A stretch of DNA of 64,000 nt from Chrysoporthe austroafricana. Its lineage: Eukaryota; Ascomycota; Sordariomycetes; Diaporthales; Cryphonectriaceae. Shown piece by piece: positions 46,597-58,223 of the stretch. The position numbers and the translations under genes were made by a program. Under the pieces are notes generated by a model that saw nothing but the letters and a program-made list of their open reading frames with translations, was not told where the DNA came from and searched no databases. The DNA is taken from assembly GCA_001051155.2 (NCBI GenBank), contig JYIP02000001.1:4154001-4218000 (forward strand), given 5' to 3'. Every line of letters starts with the position of its first letter. The stretch's first letter is position 1.

Positions 46597-48271
46597 ATGG
46601 TTGCCGTCCTTGCCCTGCTGGCCTTCATAGGCTCGGCGCTCGCCGCCCCAAGCCCGAAGCTGGCGGTGCGCCAGACCTCGGACCCCGCGAGCAGCGGCAA
46701 CGTCACCCTCGCGCCGGTGACGGTGGCCTCCGCCGACACGGACAGCTTCTCTCCGCAGTATAACACCTCGCTCCCCTACGGCACCGACGCGTCCTTCGTC
46801 AGCGTCGGGCTGACGACGACCCACGGCAACGTCCTGCTGGAGGGCCTGACCAGCGTGGTCTCGGTCGCGTGCGCCGCCGACTCGGTGAGCATCGTCTTCG
46901 ACAGCGCCGACAGCCTCGCCGCGGCGTACAGCGCGTGGTCCGCCTTCCCAACGCTGCTGCTCACCACCAACCACATGGGCGACTGCGACACCGAGTTCGA
47001 GCGCGGCTTCTTCACCGCCGACAACTACACCACGGACGCGTCGAGCCTGACGCTCGTGGCGAGCGCCCAGAAGTCGGACATCAGCTCCGTTGCCTGTGAG
47101 AAGCGACCCCTCCCCCCTTTGCGGCGCTGGATCCCCTCCCCGGGCTCACGATGGCGCCTGTGAAGGAACGAAGAAGAACAAGAAGAAGACGGATGGAATG
47201 CTAAAACCTGAGATGCAGCTTACATCAGGACTGACTTCAACGGCCTGCCGTTCCTGCTCACCAGCGACATCAGCGAGGCCAAGAGGGCCCTCGGGACCGT
47301 CACCTTCAGCCCGGCACCGCTCAACTTCAACACCAGCCTGGTGCTGAACGAGACGACCCTGTTCTCGGACGATTTCTTCACCGCGGCCGTCGACTCCGGC
47401 AGCCTGGCCCTCTCGATCACCGTCGGCGGCACCCTCGTGTACAACGTTCTCAAGTCTGAGCTCGGTTCGTCCCCCCACCCCCCCAACTTTTTCTTTCCCT
47501 GCCTTACCGTCAGACATCCCCCGGTGGGATACAATCTCTGTCCCCATGTGGCGTGTGTCCTGTCTCGCCCCGCAACATCATACTTCTGATAGCTAACGGG
47601 GAGGTCGTCCCGCAACAGAGTCCCTGGAGGTCTACCTCGAGACCAACACGACGTCGGAGCTGGTGCTGGACCTCGACTTCGAGATCCCGTACAACAAGAC
47701 CTTCGCGTACTCGATCAGCGCGGGCTCGACGACAGTGGACATCCCCGGGGTGCTCTCGTTCGGACCGACGGTGGGGTTCGAGATCGGGGCGACGGTGGAG
47801 GCGGACGCGGGGGTGGACGTGACGCTGACGCTGGGCTCGGAGATCTACAACGGCACGGTGACGCTCGACTACACGGGCAACCTGAGCTACGCGGGATCGT
47901 GGGACCCGACGTTCAGCGTGGGCGTGAGCGTGTCGGAGGCGGCGGGCGTCAGCGTGACGCCGTTCGTGGCGTCGAGCTTCGACCTGGCCTTCTCGCTGCT
48001 CAACGGCACCCGCGAGGTCAGCGGCGGCATCGCGCCGCGGTCGAGCTTCCCGACGACCGTGGCGCTCGACGCCGAGGAGAGCATCGGCGCCGGCGCCGGC
48101 GAGGGCGCCCCCACGGTGTCGGACAAGGGCAGCGCCGCGGCGTGCGCGGACGGCGTGGAGGTCGTGAGCGTCTTCGACTTCGGCCTGGACGCGTACGTCA
48201 CGGGCAAGTGGAACGATGAGTTCCTGTACAACGTCTCGATCCCGGTGCTGGACCAGTGCTTCTCGTGGTAG
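46597..48271 (+). CDS. Secreted beta-rich protein of unknown function (DUF7029/DUF7223-like)
   Basis: Three exons (46597-47095, 47219-47464, 47619-48271), 465 aa. The signal peptide (MVAVLALLAFIGSALAAP) leads into a Ser/Thr/Val-rich protein with many predicted beta strands, several N-glycosylation sequons (for example NVT, NTS, NYT) and few Lys. The first part has the pattern VGLTTTHGNVLLEG...VACAADSVSIVFDS. The second part has repeated GAxVxADAGVDVTLTLGS-like strands and ends DQCFSW without a GPI tail. From memory this layout resembles fungal secreted proteins carrying DUF7029 followed by DUF7223, but I could not verify it. It is probably extracellular or wall-associated. The introns are 123 and 154 bp, longer than most here. 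No enzyme motif is seen. Confidence 0.75.
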
Positions 48272-51161
48272 GCTTGTTTTGTCTTGGGGAGGGGGCGGCC
48301 GTTGTGTGTAACTTTTCTTGAGCATACAAAAGCTGGGAGGTAGTAGCAGTAATACACAATACATTGAGACATGCAGCAGTTGTGCAACCTATGGCGTACG
48401 CGTGCCCGCCCACGCCAGAGGGATGAGGCTCCCCGCCCCCATCTGCTAGTGGCGTCGTGCAAGACACGGAGTGTGTTCGCCCTGTACGGACGTACAGGAT
48501 ACTTTACTCAGACGGCCGTCCCGGATCGGGTCGGGTGCGAGCCGGCCGGGCGGCCGGGCGGTCTCGGCACGGGCGCGGACGCCGCGCCGGACCACACCCG
48601 ACCTCGTCCGTGGCTCTTGGCGCCAGGAGCGGATCGGGTCGTGTCCATGTGTCTCAGACATCTTTCTCTCCAGCGAAGAGGTCGTGCCCGCCACAGCAGA
48701 AGATGATGTCACGGGTCTTCTCGCCGGGCGATCTCGACCGGTGCACCGGGCGTTGGATCCTTTCCAGGATCTAGACCGCCCGTCTCTCGTGTCGCAGAAG
48801 CGGTCTATCGGTGACTTACGGATGCACGACGGGACAGGGCAGGGCAGGTTGTTTCAGGCGGCGGCCTCTTTGAGCCGATCTCTCTCCTGCGGCCACGCAC
48901 TGCCGTGGGACCTGGCGAGAACGCGTGCGGCACACGGACGACGTCCGCGGTCCAGCGGAAGCATGTTAACCCTGTGGCGCGGAAATCCCGTCGTGGGGGA
49001 TCTGTGAGTTGATGTCAGATAGGGAATGTTCCGGGTGGCCCCTCTCGCCCACCCGGGAGCAGGCTGGATCGCCGTGCATACGGTATGCAGGATGTGCAGG
49101 ATGCGCTTTTCGTGAGACAGCATGGGTCTGGCCTCTCTCTTGTGCTATGCATGGCGCCCGTCACGGGCGGAGGAGAGGGAGGGAGGCTGAGCTGCTGTGT
49201 ACCCACACACCCACGCCGCCGCCGCCCTTAGGGGGGCAGTGCGTCCCGGTTGTCTGGTTCCGCCTGGCGGAGGAGCATGTGAAGAAGATTCAGTCGGGAG
49301 CCGTCGTCCGCCCAGCGTGTCGCGTGCTCCCTGCGCGCCCTGCCCAGCGGGCTGTTCTCGCCCGCGTGGCCTGGCCAGGGCTGACGGGCTGGCGGGCAGT
49401 AACCCTAACTACTCCCATCTCGTATCAAAGTGCCGACGAGAGCGAGGCGGGGCCCGTCTGGACATGTCCACGATGCACACCCCCGAGTGCTGCCACATAC
49501 CGGGCAGTACATACACACAGTATGGCAGCTGGAAGGGACGAGAATTTCTCGGGACGCATGCCAGGCCTCGTCTCCAGGTCGTGGGGAAACGGGGGTGGGG
49601 CCGGTGGCCGACCCCTGTCATCGCGGGGTTGGGCAGCCAGCTAGTGCAGACGTTAGCACCATAGCTTAGCGCCTCGATCCTATCACCAGCGCCGTACGCC
49701 TCATGTAGGTGACAGCCGGGCCTGGAGGGGAGGGGTCCGTTTCGGGCTCGTCCTGCTTCCGGCCCTTTATCGTGGCGGGTTGTCCTCGTCCGCCCGGCGG
49801 GTACGTAAGCGTTAGCTAACGTGTGCGCACAGTAGCCCGCGGGGCGACAGCGCGCTCTGCTGAAGAAGAAGCGAGGGAAAACGGCGCGAGGGGATCGAGA
49901 TCCCGCTGACGAGCGGCGAGGCTGGCTGCTGAAGAGGCGGGCGTGGAGGGGTGAAGCGCTGGCGGGAGCTGCCTAGCGAGCAGGTTCCCGCCCACCTGGG
50001 ATCTGGAATCTGGGATCTGGGCCTGGGGCTGGGGCTGTAAGATTTGCGGGGGGGTTGTTTTGGGGGGGGGGCGCTGGGGGGAGAAAGGCTTAGCCGGGTG
50101 AGGGGCAGAGGGCCTGGCTAGCGCCTAGGACAGTCGGGGGGATGGAGGGGTAGGTTTGGCTGTGAGAACGGCACGAACGGCTACGCGTCCACCACATAGC
50201 CGGGAACACGAAAAGTGGATGGAAGGATACAAGGGCCAGAGCGCCCAGGGGCCGGGAGGTGCCTGCATGGCTGCCCGCTGCAGGTGGACGCGAATGGTCA
50301 GCACGTTCCCCCGTGTTCCGACTGGGCCCGACTTGTACCGCACTTAGCAGGAGTCAGCCAGAAGCCTACTCAGTACAGACGCACAGTAGCAGTTAACCTC
50401 GCCCTCCCGTCGTCACAGGCTAGAGCCAGCCAGCCAGCCTCGCCGCCGTCAGTCGTCAACGACACAGGCCAAACAGACAGTCAAGCCAGTCTGAGCAGAC
50501 ACGCTCTGGCAGCCCTGACCGGCTGGCTCTGGCTCTGCTCCGCACGTCGACACAGACACAGATGCCACCGCTGCCTGACGGACGGGCTTGACGGTCGGTC
50601 TACTGTGCTGGCTGTACGCATCTCCCCCTTCGTATTCCAAGGCTACCTACTGACCGTACCGTGACAGTGCGCGCGCACATCCAACGCACCATACCCATAG
50701 TGCTGTGTACTAGCCAGCCGTGACGGCCCCCCGGAACAAAGCAGGTATGGGTGACAATGACGATGCACGCCGTCATCATCCTTCCCGAGATTGGCAGGGG
50801 TCGACATCGCGACCGTCCCGGCTGGTTTTCGTGCCGCTCTCCTTCCTCGACGCCGCCCGGCCAGTGAGAGGCCCTCCGCCGTCCTCCTCAGCTTCCTCAG
50901 CTCCACACAGCCCGTTCATTTATACCCTTTATACCCTCGGCTCGGACGCTATCTGGCCCCCTCTCCTTACGCTGGCATCCACAAGTGGATTCCCTTGCTT
51001 TCACAAGCATATCCGGCCCCGTATCCTTCCCTGCATCTCTGCACGCGACACCCTCTAGCCTGCCCGCCGGCCGTCTCTATCCCGACTCCTCGCGCACCTC
51101 AACCTACTACAAGAAGAACAGACGTTCCCCTCTCTTGGCCTCGCCTCGCCCTCTCGTCACC
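48272..51161. promoter_or_regulatory. Long upstream region of the PEPCK gene
   Basis: This is 2.9 kb, GC-rich, with no supported gene. G runs are concentrated at 50048-50090. A TATA-like sequence (CATTTATACCCTTTATACCC) lies near 50918-50937, and a C/T-rich leader of about 200 bp precedes the start codon. PEPCK genes are transcriptionally controlled by carbon source in fungi, so a long promoter would fit; no specific site is claimed. Confidence 0.45.
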
Positions 51162-53749
51162 ATGCATCGCCCGGCCACTCCCTACAACGACCCCAAGGTC
51201 CAAGGTCCCCAAGCCCAGAGACTCGCTTCCGGCAAAGTGCAAGACCTCAGAAAGATCATGATGCAGCAGAACACCGTCAACAAGACCGGCCTGCACCCGG
51301 GCGGTGTCATGTATGTCCCCCCCCCTCTTTCTGCCCTCCCGGAGACCGGAAGCAAGTGGCTGACCTCGACCCTCTCCACACAGACCTCACCCTCCGGAAC
51401 ACACTGAACTGGGTACGGACCGCCTAGCCCCTCTGCCGCTGCTGCCCGTGTGTGCTTGAAAAGGGCTGCGAGACACGACTAACAGCGGAACAGAGGAGCT
51501 CCTGTACACCGAGGCCCATATCGACTACAACCGCGTTGCGATCGTACGTATAACCAACAAGAACCAGGGGAGAGGCACGAAGGCACGAGGGCCCGCAGAC
51601 GAGAGCCAGCAGTGCTGACGGGCTACAGATCCCCAACCCATCGGTCGCGACGCTCTACGAAGATGCCCTCGTCTACGAGCAAGGTTCCGCCATCACCTCC
51701 AGTGGTGCCCTGAGCGCCTACTCTGGCAAGAAGACTGGCCGTTCCCCCCAGGACAAGCGGATTGTCAAGGAGCCTTCATCCGAAAATGATATCTGGTATG
51801 TGGAATGACGCCGACAAACCTCTTCCAGGGCTAACAGTTCAACAGGTGGGGACCCGTCAACAAGCCCATGAGCCCTGAAGTGAGTGCATTTTGTGGCAGT
51901 TTCAGCCTGTTTTCGCTCTCCATTCCTCTTGTCATCTTGTCGCCCCGCGAGGCGCACTCGGGATGCCTCTGGCGTGACCCCGCCAATGGTCACGAGCCCC
52001 AGCGTCCTGGGCGAGTGCCGCCCTGAACTGCCGAGCTGGTGCCCCAAACATCGCCAATTTCACTCTCGACGTCATGGTCTTGGGGATACCGCGGCTATGC
52101 GTTCCGGTCGCCGCGGGGGATGCCTCTCGTGGTCGCCTCTCGTGGCCGCCAGAGCAGATCTTCTTTCTACGTTGCACCCGCATGCCCCCTGTCGCTGAGG
52201 TCATCATGCAAACTCGCCGCGCCCCAGTTTTATGCACCCCGCCCAGCTGCGATCCACAGCCCAGAGCCTGCCCCACTACCGCTGCATGGCGTCGACCTGC
52301 ATTCTCCGTTCCCGCCCTGTTGGATCTGCACCGGATTGGACCAGCGGTGGGACTGCTTCAGTTTGGTCGCGAGCATGCGACGCTGACACGTGATGCTCTC
52401 TACAGGTCTGGAAGATTAACCGCGAGCGCGCCGTCGACTACCTCAACACAAGAAGCCGTATCTACGTCGTTGATGGCTACGCCGGCTGGGACGAGAAGTA
52501 CCGGATTCGCGTGCGTGTCGTCTGCGCCCGCGCCTACCATGCCCTCTTCATGCGCAACATGCTCATCCGCCCTCCTCGCGAGGAGCTGGAGGGCTTCCAG
52601 CCCGACTACACCATCTACAACGCCGGCTCTTTCCCCGCCAACAAGTTCACCGAGGGCATGACCTCGGGCACCTCCGTCGCCGTCAACTTTGCCGACAAGG
52701 AGATGGTCATCCTCGGCACCGAGTATGCCGGTGAGATGAAGAAGGGTGTCTTCACCGTCCTTTTCTACGAGATGCCCGTCAAGCACAACGTGCTCACCCT
52801 GCACTCGTCGGCGAATGAGGGCGAGAAGGGCGATGTCACTCTCTTCTTCGGCCTGTCGGGTACCGGCAAGACGACCCTGTCTGCTGACCCCCACCGGAAG
52901 CTGATTGGCGATGATGAGCACTGCTGGAGCGACAATGGTGTCTTCAACATCGAGGGTGGCTGCTACGCCAAGTGTATCGGCCTGTCGGGCGAGAAGGAGC
53001 CCGATATTTTCAACGCCATCAAGTACGGTTCCGTCCTGGAGAATGTCGTCTTCGACCCCGAGACCCGTGTGGTTGATTACGACGACGCGACCCTGACCGA
53101 GAACACCCGGTGTGCCTACCCCATCGAGTACATCGAGAACGCCAAGATCCCGTGCCTGTCGCCAAGCCACCCGAGCAACATCATCCTGCTCACCTGCGAC
53201 GCTCGCGGTGTCCTGCCCCCCATCTCGAAGTTGAGCCGCTCCCAGATCATGTTCCACTTCATCTCTGGCTATACCTCCAAGATGGCCGGCACCGAGGACG
53301 GAGTCCTCGAGCCACAGGCGACCTTCTCCTCCTGCTTCGCCCAGCCCTTCCTGGCCCTGCACCCCATGCGCTACGCCAAGATGCTGGCGGACAAGATCGA
53401 GCACCACCAGACCAACGCCTGGCTGCTCAACACCGGCTGGGTCGGCGCTGGTGCTTCCCAGGGCGGCAAGCGCTGCCCGCTCAAGTACACGCGCGCTATC
53501 CTGGACGCCATTCACTCTGGCGAGCTGGCTAAGGTCGAGTACGAGAACTACGACGTCTTCAACCTGCAGATCCCCAAGACCTGCCCCGGCGTCCCGTCGG
53601 AGCTGCTCAATCCGGCTAAGGCCTGGACCGCCGGTGCGGACAGCTTCAAGGAGGAGGTCACCAAGCTGGGCAAGCTGTTCGTCGAGAACTTCAAGAAGTT
53701 CGAGTCTGAGGCGACTGAGGACGTCATCAAGGCTGGCCCTGCGGTGTAG
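51162..53749 (+). CDS. Phosphoenolpyruvate carboxykinase (ATP)
   Basis: Six exons (51162-51310, 51384-51412, 51494-51543, 51629-51795, 51846-51879, 52406-53749), 590 aa. The enzyme converts oxaloacetate and ATP to PEP, CO2 and ADP, the first committed step of gluconeogenesis, in the cytosol. It is the ATP-dependent type. Visible landmarks are [13 protein letters not shown] (substrate/anion loop), the kinase-1a P-loop [13 protein letters not shown] (about 290-302), the kinase-2 region [20 protein letters not shown], and [12 protein letters not shown]. Exon 2 is only 29 bp and exon 5 only 34 bp, yet all phases agree and restore conserved sequence ([29 protein letters not shown]). The fifth intron (51880-52405) is 526 bp, far longer than the others in the window. 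Confidence 0.95.
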
Positions 53750-54352
53750 ACGGCTACGTCTCACCGCAACTACCTCCCGCGGTCTTCCCTACGTTCAGTC
53801 CTCCACTGTTTATAATACTTTTGGCCGCGGTTTCCTTTTTCTTCCGCGAGGACAATGACATTACGAGCATGAGCACTACAGCACATTGGGCATTCGGCTG
53901 GCTGTTTTTTTTTTTTTTTTTTTTTTTTGGCTAGAAGGCAACGGCATCCTATCAACAGGCCCGCAACGAGCATACGCGCTCCGCGCGATAGGTCACATGA
54001 TACCACAAACCCGGGGATTCAAAATTTGAGTGTTGTACTATCACACTTGCGAGCCCGGCAACGAGCACACGCGCTCCGCGCCACGAGGCAACCACCGCCA
54101 TCGACTATGAAGATGCGCCAGGGACGGACCTGAGTGTTCCAGAAGGACAGGATAGCAATAGCAAGTCGGACGGATACTTGTATCTAGTACCGCAAGGCAG
54201 ACCTAGAATGAGAAAGGCTCTGATCACATTTGTCCGTCGTATTATCTCTCGTTTGGTGTTTTAAATCTTTACTGTGACATGACATTGCCCACAATACAGC
54301 CGAGAATGAAGCCCGCTGCCGGCTCTGCCCAAGGTGACACCCGTCATGTCTC
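53750..54352. other. Convergent 3' spacer with poly-T and a direct repeat
   Basis: This spacer lies between PEPCK and the methyltransferase-like gene. It contains 24 consecutive T (53905-53928) and a 28-bp imperfect direct repeat (53959-53986 and 54053-54081). No gene is seen. Confidence 0.6.
53959..54081 (+). repeat. Imperfect direct repeat, 94 bp apart
   Basis: GCAACGAGCATACGCGCTCC at about 53963 recurs as GCAACGAGCACACGCGCTCC at about 54058, within copies of about 28 bp that differ by one substitution and one inserted G. Confidence 0.8.
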
Positions 54353-55477
54353 CTACTCCTCCTTGGTAGCAATGACCCAGTTTATGTCGGCGCATGGCGG
54401 CAGGTGGGTGAAACGGCCGCTCCGGACGCGCCACTTGGCCACCTCGTCGTCGGGGGCGCCGCAGGTGCGCATGAGCTCCTCGACCTCGGCGCGGGTGCGC
54501 GTGCGCACCGAGGACATCCAGCCGTCCCAGACGAGGACGAAGGGCAGGACGGGGACGACCCAGCACCAGAAAAGGGTGGCGGGGCTGCGCCAGCGCCAGG
54601 CGAAGACGGGGGCGAGGGCGAGGACGCCGAAGCCGAGGAGCACGACGGCGAGGAACGCGCGGAAGGAGCGGTCCTGCAACTCGACGATGGCGAGCCCCGA
54701 CGCGGTGCGCAGGGTGTCGCGCAGGACGGCGCGCGCGAGCGGGTCCGGGAGGTGGTGGAAGGCGAGGTGGAACGTCCGGATGACCCGCGGGGCGGGGGCG
54801 CCGGCGACGGACGCCGGCAGCGGCGGCTCGACGGCCCCCAGGAGGCCCGGCGGCGAGGCAGCGGCGTCGACGGGCGCAGGCGCGTAGTGGATGTTGGGCG
54901 AGTCGGCGGCGGCGAGGGCCCAGTTGGGGATGTGCGGGTGCAGGTCCGTGAGGACGAAGTGGACCGGCTCCCGCTGCTGCTTCTGCTTGCTCTGCCCGCC
55001 CGCGCCCGCGTCCGCGTCCCCTTCGCGCCCGTTGATGTACCCCTCGATCCAGGGCGTCGGCCCCCCGCCGCCCGCGCAGTAGTCGACGAAGACGCAGGGC
55101 CCGGCCCCCCCGCTGGCGCCACCGGAGCCGCCAGAACCGCCACCCAGCAGCTCGTCAGCGAGGATCCGGGCGACGATGGCGGCGGGCGCCTCGGGCTGGA
55201 GCGGCTTGATGCTCGTGCGCCAGGTCTCCGTCAGGGCGGCCTGGACCTTGGCGCGGAACCAGGGGTGGAACCTGCGCCGTGTTAGCTGTGGTGTGCTGGG
55301 CTGGAGGAGGTGGATTGTTTTTTTTCTTCTTCTCTTCTCTCCTCCTCCCCCCACCGCACGGTCTACTGAAGTTCGCCATGGTGGTAGTGCTGGTGGTGGG
55401 TGGAGGCGAGGTGTGTGCACTCACCATGGCTGGTCGTGGATCTCGAAGAGGTGCATCCGCGGGAGCCACGGCGCCAT
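54353..55477 (-). CDS. Methyltransferase-like protein with C-terminal membrane helices
   Basis: Two exons, 55477-55425 and 55271-54353, 323 aa. The splice joins MHLFEIHDQPW to FHPWFRAKVQ. Residues 78-94 (VFVDYCAGGGGPTPWIE) look like a Rossmann SAM-binding motif I, followed by FVLTDLHPHIPNW and RTFHLAFHHLPDPLARAVLR, as in class I methyltransferases. The C-terminal third has two hydrophobic segments (about 225-245 and 250-268) before a short soluble tail. The overall pattern matches a conserved, uncharacterised Pezizomycotina family; the substrate is unknown. A longer frame reaches back to an ATG at 55603, but family members start at MAP/MHLFE, so the ATG at 55477 is preferred. The Gly-rich insert at 60-76 is probably a species-specific loop. 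Confidence 0.8.
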
Positions 55478-56268
55478 CTTGAACGGAGCTTCTGGGGCTT
55501 GTGAGGGTGGTCGAGGACGTGTCGATGCGAGAGGGATCCTCGGTTCCTGGTTGTGTGCCCGCAGTGCCCTGCTCCGTGGGATTTCAGGCCGGCGATCAGT
55601 CAATGGACGCGTTTCAGTACTACAGCACAGCTAGCTGCGTGGACGTGGCTGGCCGTCTCGAGGATATCACGAGCAGCGCGGTGGGCTCACTCTCTCGAGC
55701 TCAGGACGGAGGGGAGAAGAAGAAGAAGAAGAGCTGCAGCAGCAGCGACGCACAGAACCTGCGGCCTGAGGGCGTCTTGCGCTATGGCATCACGAACACG
55801 TTGAGACCGCGGTGAGACAGGGTCGTCCGGTCCGTCCATGACGGCGATGGGGGGGGGGCAAGCGTGCTGAGCGTTGTGTTTCGCAGACACATGAAGCAGC
55901 TACGGCGGGGGGGCGGGGGCCTGCCCAGGGGTTCGCTACCCTGCTCTGCCGTGCCGTGCTACCCTAAACCCCAGCACACGCCCGCTGGGACGCCGTGGTA
56001 GTCAGTGCTACTAGCTTCCGCTTAGGCAGCTCCCAGGGGGGCCCTGAAACTTGGGGTACCTTACTACATAGCTAGCTACAGTATGTCCACTAATAGTATT
56101 ACTGCTGTACTAAGCATGTGTAAGTAACCTCATACATACGCGACACATAGTTCTCTCTGGGGCCGCCACTCGTGAGGGGGACTAACATTGCGTGACATAG
56201 ACAGGCGCACTCGACTTTCTTTTTCACACCTCAGGCCCCTCCAGGAAGATGAGGTAGCGCCAGCAGCC
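55478..56268. promoter_or_regulatory. Divergent promoter region (methyltransferase-like gene and P450)
   Basis: Both flanking genes point outward. It contains two G runs (near 55848 and 55906) and many CTAG/GTAC palindromes around 56060-56110. No gene is seen. Confidence 0.5.
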
Positions 56269-58223
56269 ATGGCCAGCCTCAGCACCTGCACGAGCTGGCT
56301 CGCCGCGGCGGCCCTCCTCGGCCTCGTCCTCGTCTCCGTCCTGAGGAAGAGCGGCATCACGAGGGACGGGCAGCCCCTGAGGTGAGTGCATCCTGGCCCG
56401 TGGGCTTCCTCTCCACATCGAACGATCACGGGACCGCTGACGCGCGCGCCGCACAGGAAACCGCCCAACACGCTGCCCCTGGTCGGCAACGGCCTGCTCT
56501 TCCTCCGGGCCCGGGAGACGCTCTTCTCGTGGTTCGTCCGGTGCGAGCGCGCCTTCGGCCGCGAGACGCTCGAGCTCTACGTCCCGAGCCTGCCGCCGGG
56601 CGTCGTCATCAGCGACCCGAGGAACCTCGAGTTCGTCTTCAAGAACGAGGGCGTCTTCGCCAAGGGCGAGTTCATGAAGCAGCCCCTGTGGGACCTGTTC
56701 GGTAAGTCGCCGGGGTGGACCTCGCCCACACAGCGCACTCACCCACGAGGCGATGCGGCGAGCCGGCAAGGCTCTTTCCCTCTCTCTCTCTCTCTCTATG
56801 TGTGTGTGGCTGACCGCGCCGGCCTGCAGGGCACGGCATCATCAACTCGGACGGTGAGCTGTGGCGCGTCCAGCGCAGGGCCGGCCTGGCCTTCCTCAAC
56901 ACCAAGAACCTCCAGGTCCTCACCGACGTCGCCCTGCCGCGGTACCTGGCCCGGAGCATCGCCGACCTTAGGGCCAGGTGCGACGACAACCGCCGCGAGG
57001 CGGACCTGCAGGCCGTGTTCCACGAGATCACGAGTCAGCTGATGGGCAAGATGGCTTACAATGTACGGCCCGTGTCACCCGCCTGCCCCTTGCTGTTGAT
57101 GGCCCCCCCTCTTTCGGGTGGGTGAGAGTGCTCATGTCTCTATGTCTACGCGCAGATGGAAATGCACGCCGACGACGGCTTCACCGTCGCCTTCGACCAC
57201 GCCTCCGGCGTCTGTGCCGAGCGGGTCCAGAACCCGCTCTGGCGGGTCACCGAGGTGCTTCTCGGCTCGAGGATGCGGAGGTCTGTCGCCACCGTCAAGG
57301 CGTTCGGCAAGCGCATCGTCGACAGTGCCGTGGAGGACCGTGAGAGGCAAGGGAAGGGCCCCACGGCGGCGTCTGGGGACGAGAGGCTCGATGAAATCTC
57401 CGGGAGCTTGATCCAGTCGCTTCTGGACTCCATCGGAGACCGGAACATGGTCGCGGACGCGGCGCTGAACTATCTCTCCGCCGGTGAGACCGCCACCCGC
57501 CCGCCCTCTTCTCCCCTTGCTCTAGGTCGGGCCATAGCTAACACCCCCCCAGGCCGCGACACGACCGCGCAGGCCCTGACGTGGACCTTCCACCTGCTCA
57601 TGCAACACCGCTACGCCTATGCGAAGGTCCGGAGCGAGGTCCAGGCCCTCCTAGACGACTCCTCTGCCGTCCCCCTGCCGCACAGCAGCCTCCCCTTCAA
57701 CCCCAACCTCCTCACCCTCGCCGCCCTCCCCTACACGCATGCCGTCCTCCTCGAGTCCCTGCGCCTCTACCCCCCGATCCCCTTCGAGATCAAGCAGGCC
57801 CAGTCCGCCACCGTCCTCCCGGACGGCACCGCCCTGCCCGCCGGCGCCGTGGTCGTCTGGTGCCCCTGGGCCATGAACCGCTCGCGCCTCACGTGGGGCG
57901 ACGACGCCGACGCGTTCCGGCCCGGGCGCTGGCTCCTCCCCGGCGACGGCGGCGGCGGCCCCGCGCGGGTCGCGCCCCGCGCCGCGCCCGAGTTCCCCGT
58001 CTTCAACGGCGGGCCGCGGACCTGCCTGGGGAAGCGCATGGCCGAGCTGGTCGCCGTCCAGGTCATCGCGGCCGTGGCGTGGGCGTTCGACTTCGTGCCC
58101 GCGTACGAAGGGACGGAGAGGAGGAGCAAGAGCAGCCTGACGCTGCCGATGGAGGGCGGGCTGCCCGTGTTTGTGAAGGTGCGGAACCGTGGCGGCGGCA
58201 CGGCGGAGAGACACGTAGGCTAG
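56269..58223 (+). CDS. Cytochrome P450, CYP52/alkane-hydroxylase-like
   Basis: Five exons (56269-56381, 56457-56701, 56830-57062, 57156-57483, 57553-58223), 529 aa. The protein has an N-terminal membrane anchor (WLAAAALLGLVLVSVL), the proline hinge KPPNTLPLVGNG, the I-helix oxygen-activation motif SAGRDTTAQ (about 305-313), the K-helix ExxR (ESLR, about 372), and the heme loop FNGGPRTCLGKRMA with the axial Cys at 464. The RDTTA form of the I-helix and GPRTCLGK are typical of the CYP52/CYP86 group of omega-hydroxylases of alkanes and fatty acids, acting at the ER with a CPR partner. The family assignment is from motif style; the substrate is inferred. All four intron phases agree. The second intron contains a CT repeat and the last a C8 run at its 3' end. 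Confidence 0.92.

Noticed and set aside
49401..49420. CCCTAAC-like sequence resembling a telomere repeat
   Set aside because: It occurs once, not in tandem, so it is chance.
52400..53764. 454-codon minus-strand frame opposite PEPCK exon 6
   Set aside because: It is an antisense shadow produced by the strong GC-ending codon bias of PEPCK. Its translation is low-complexity (Val/Gly/Leu/Asp) with no domain.
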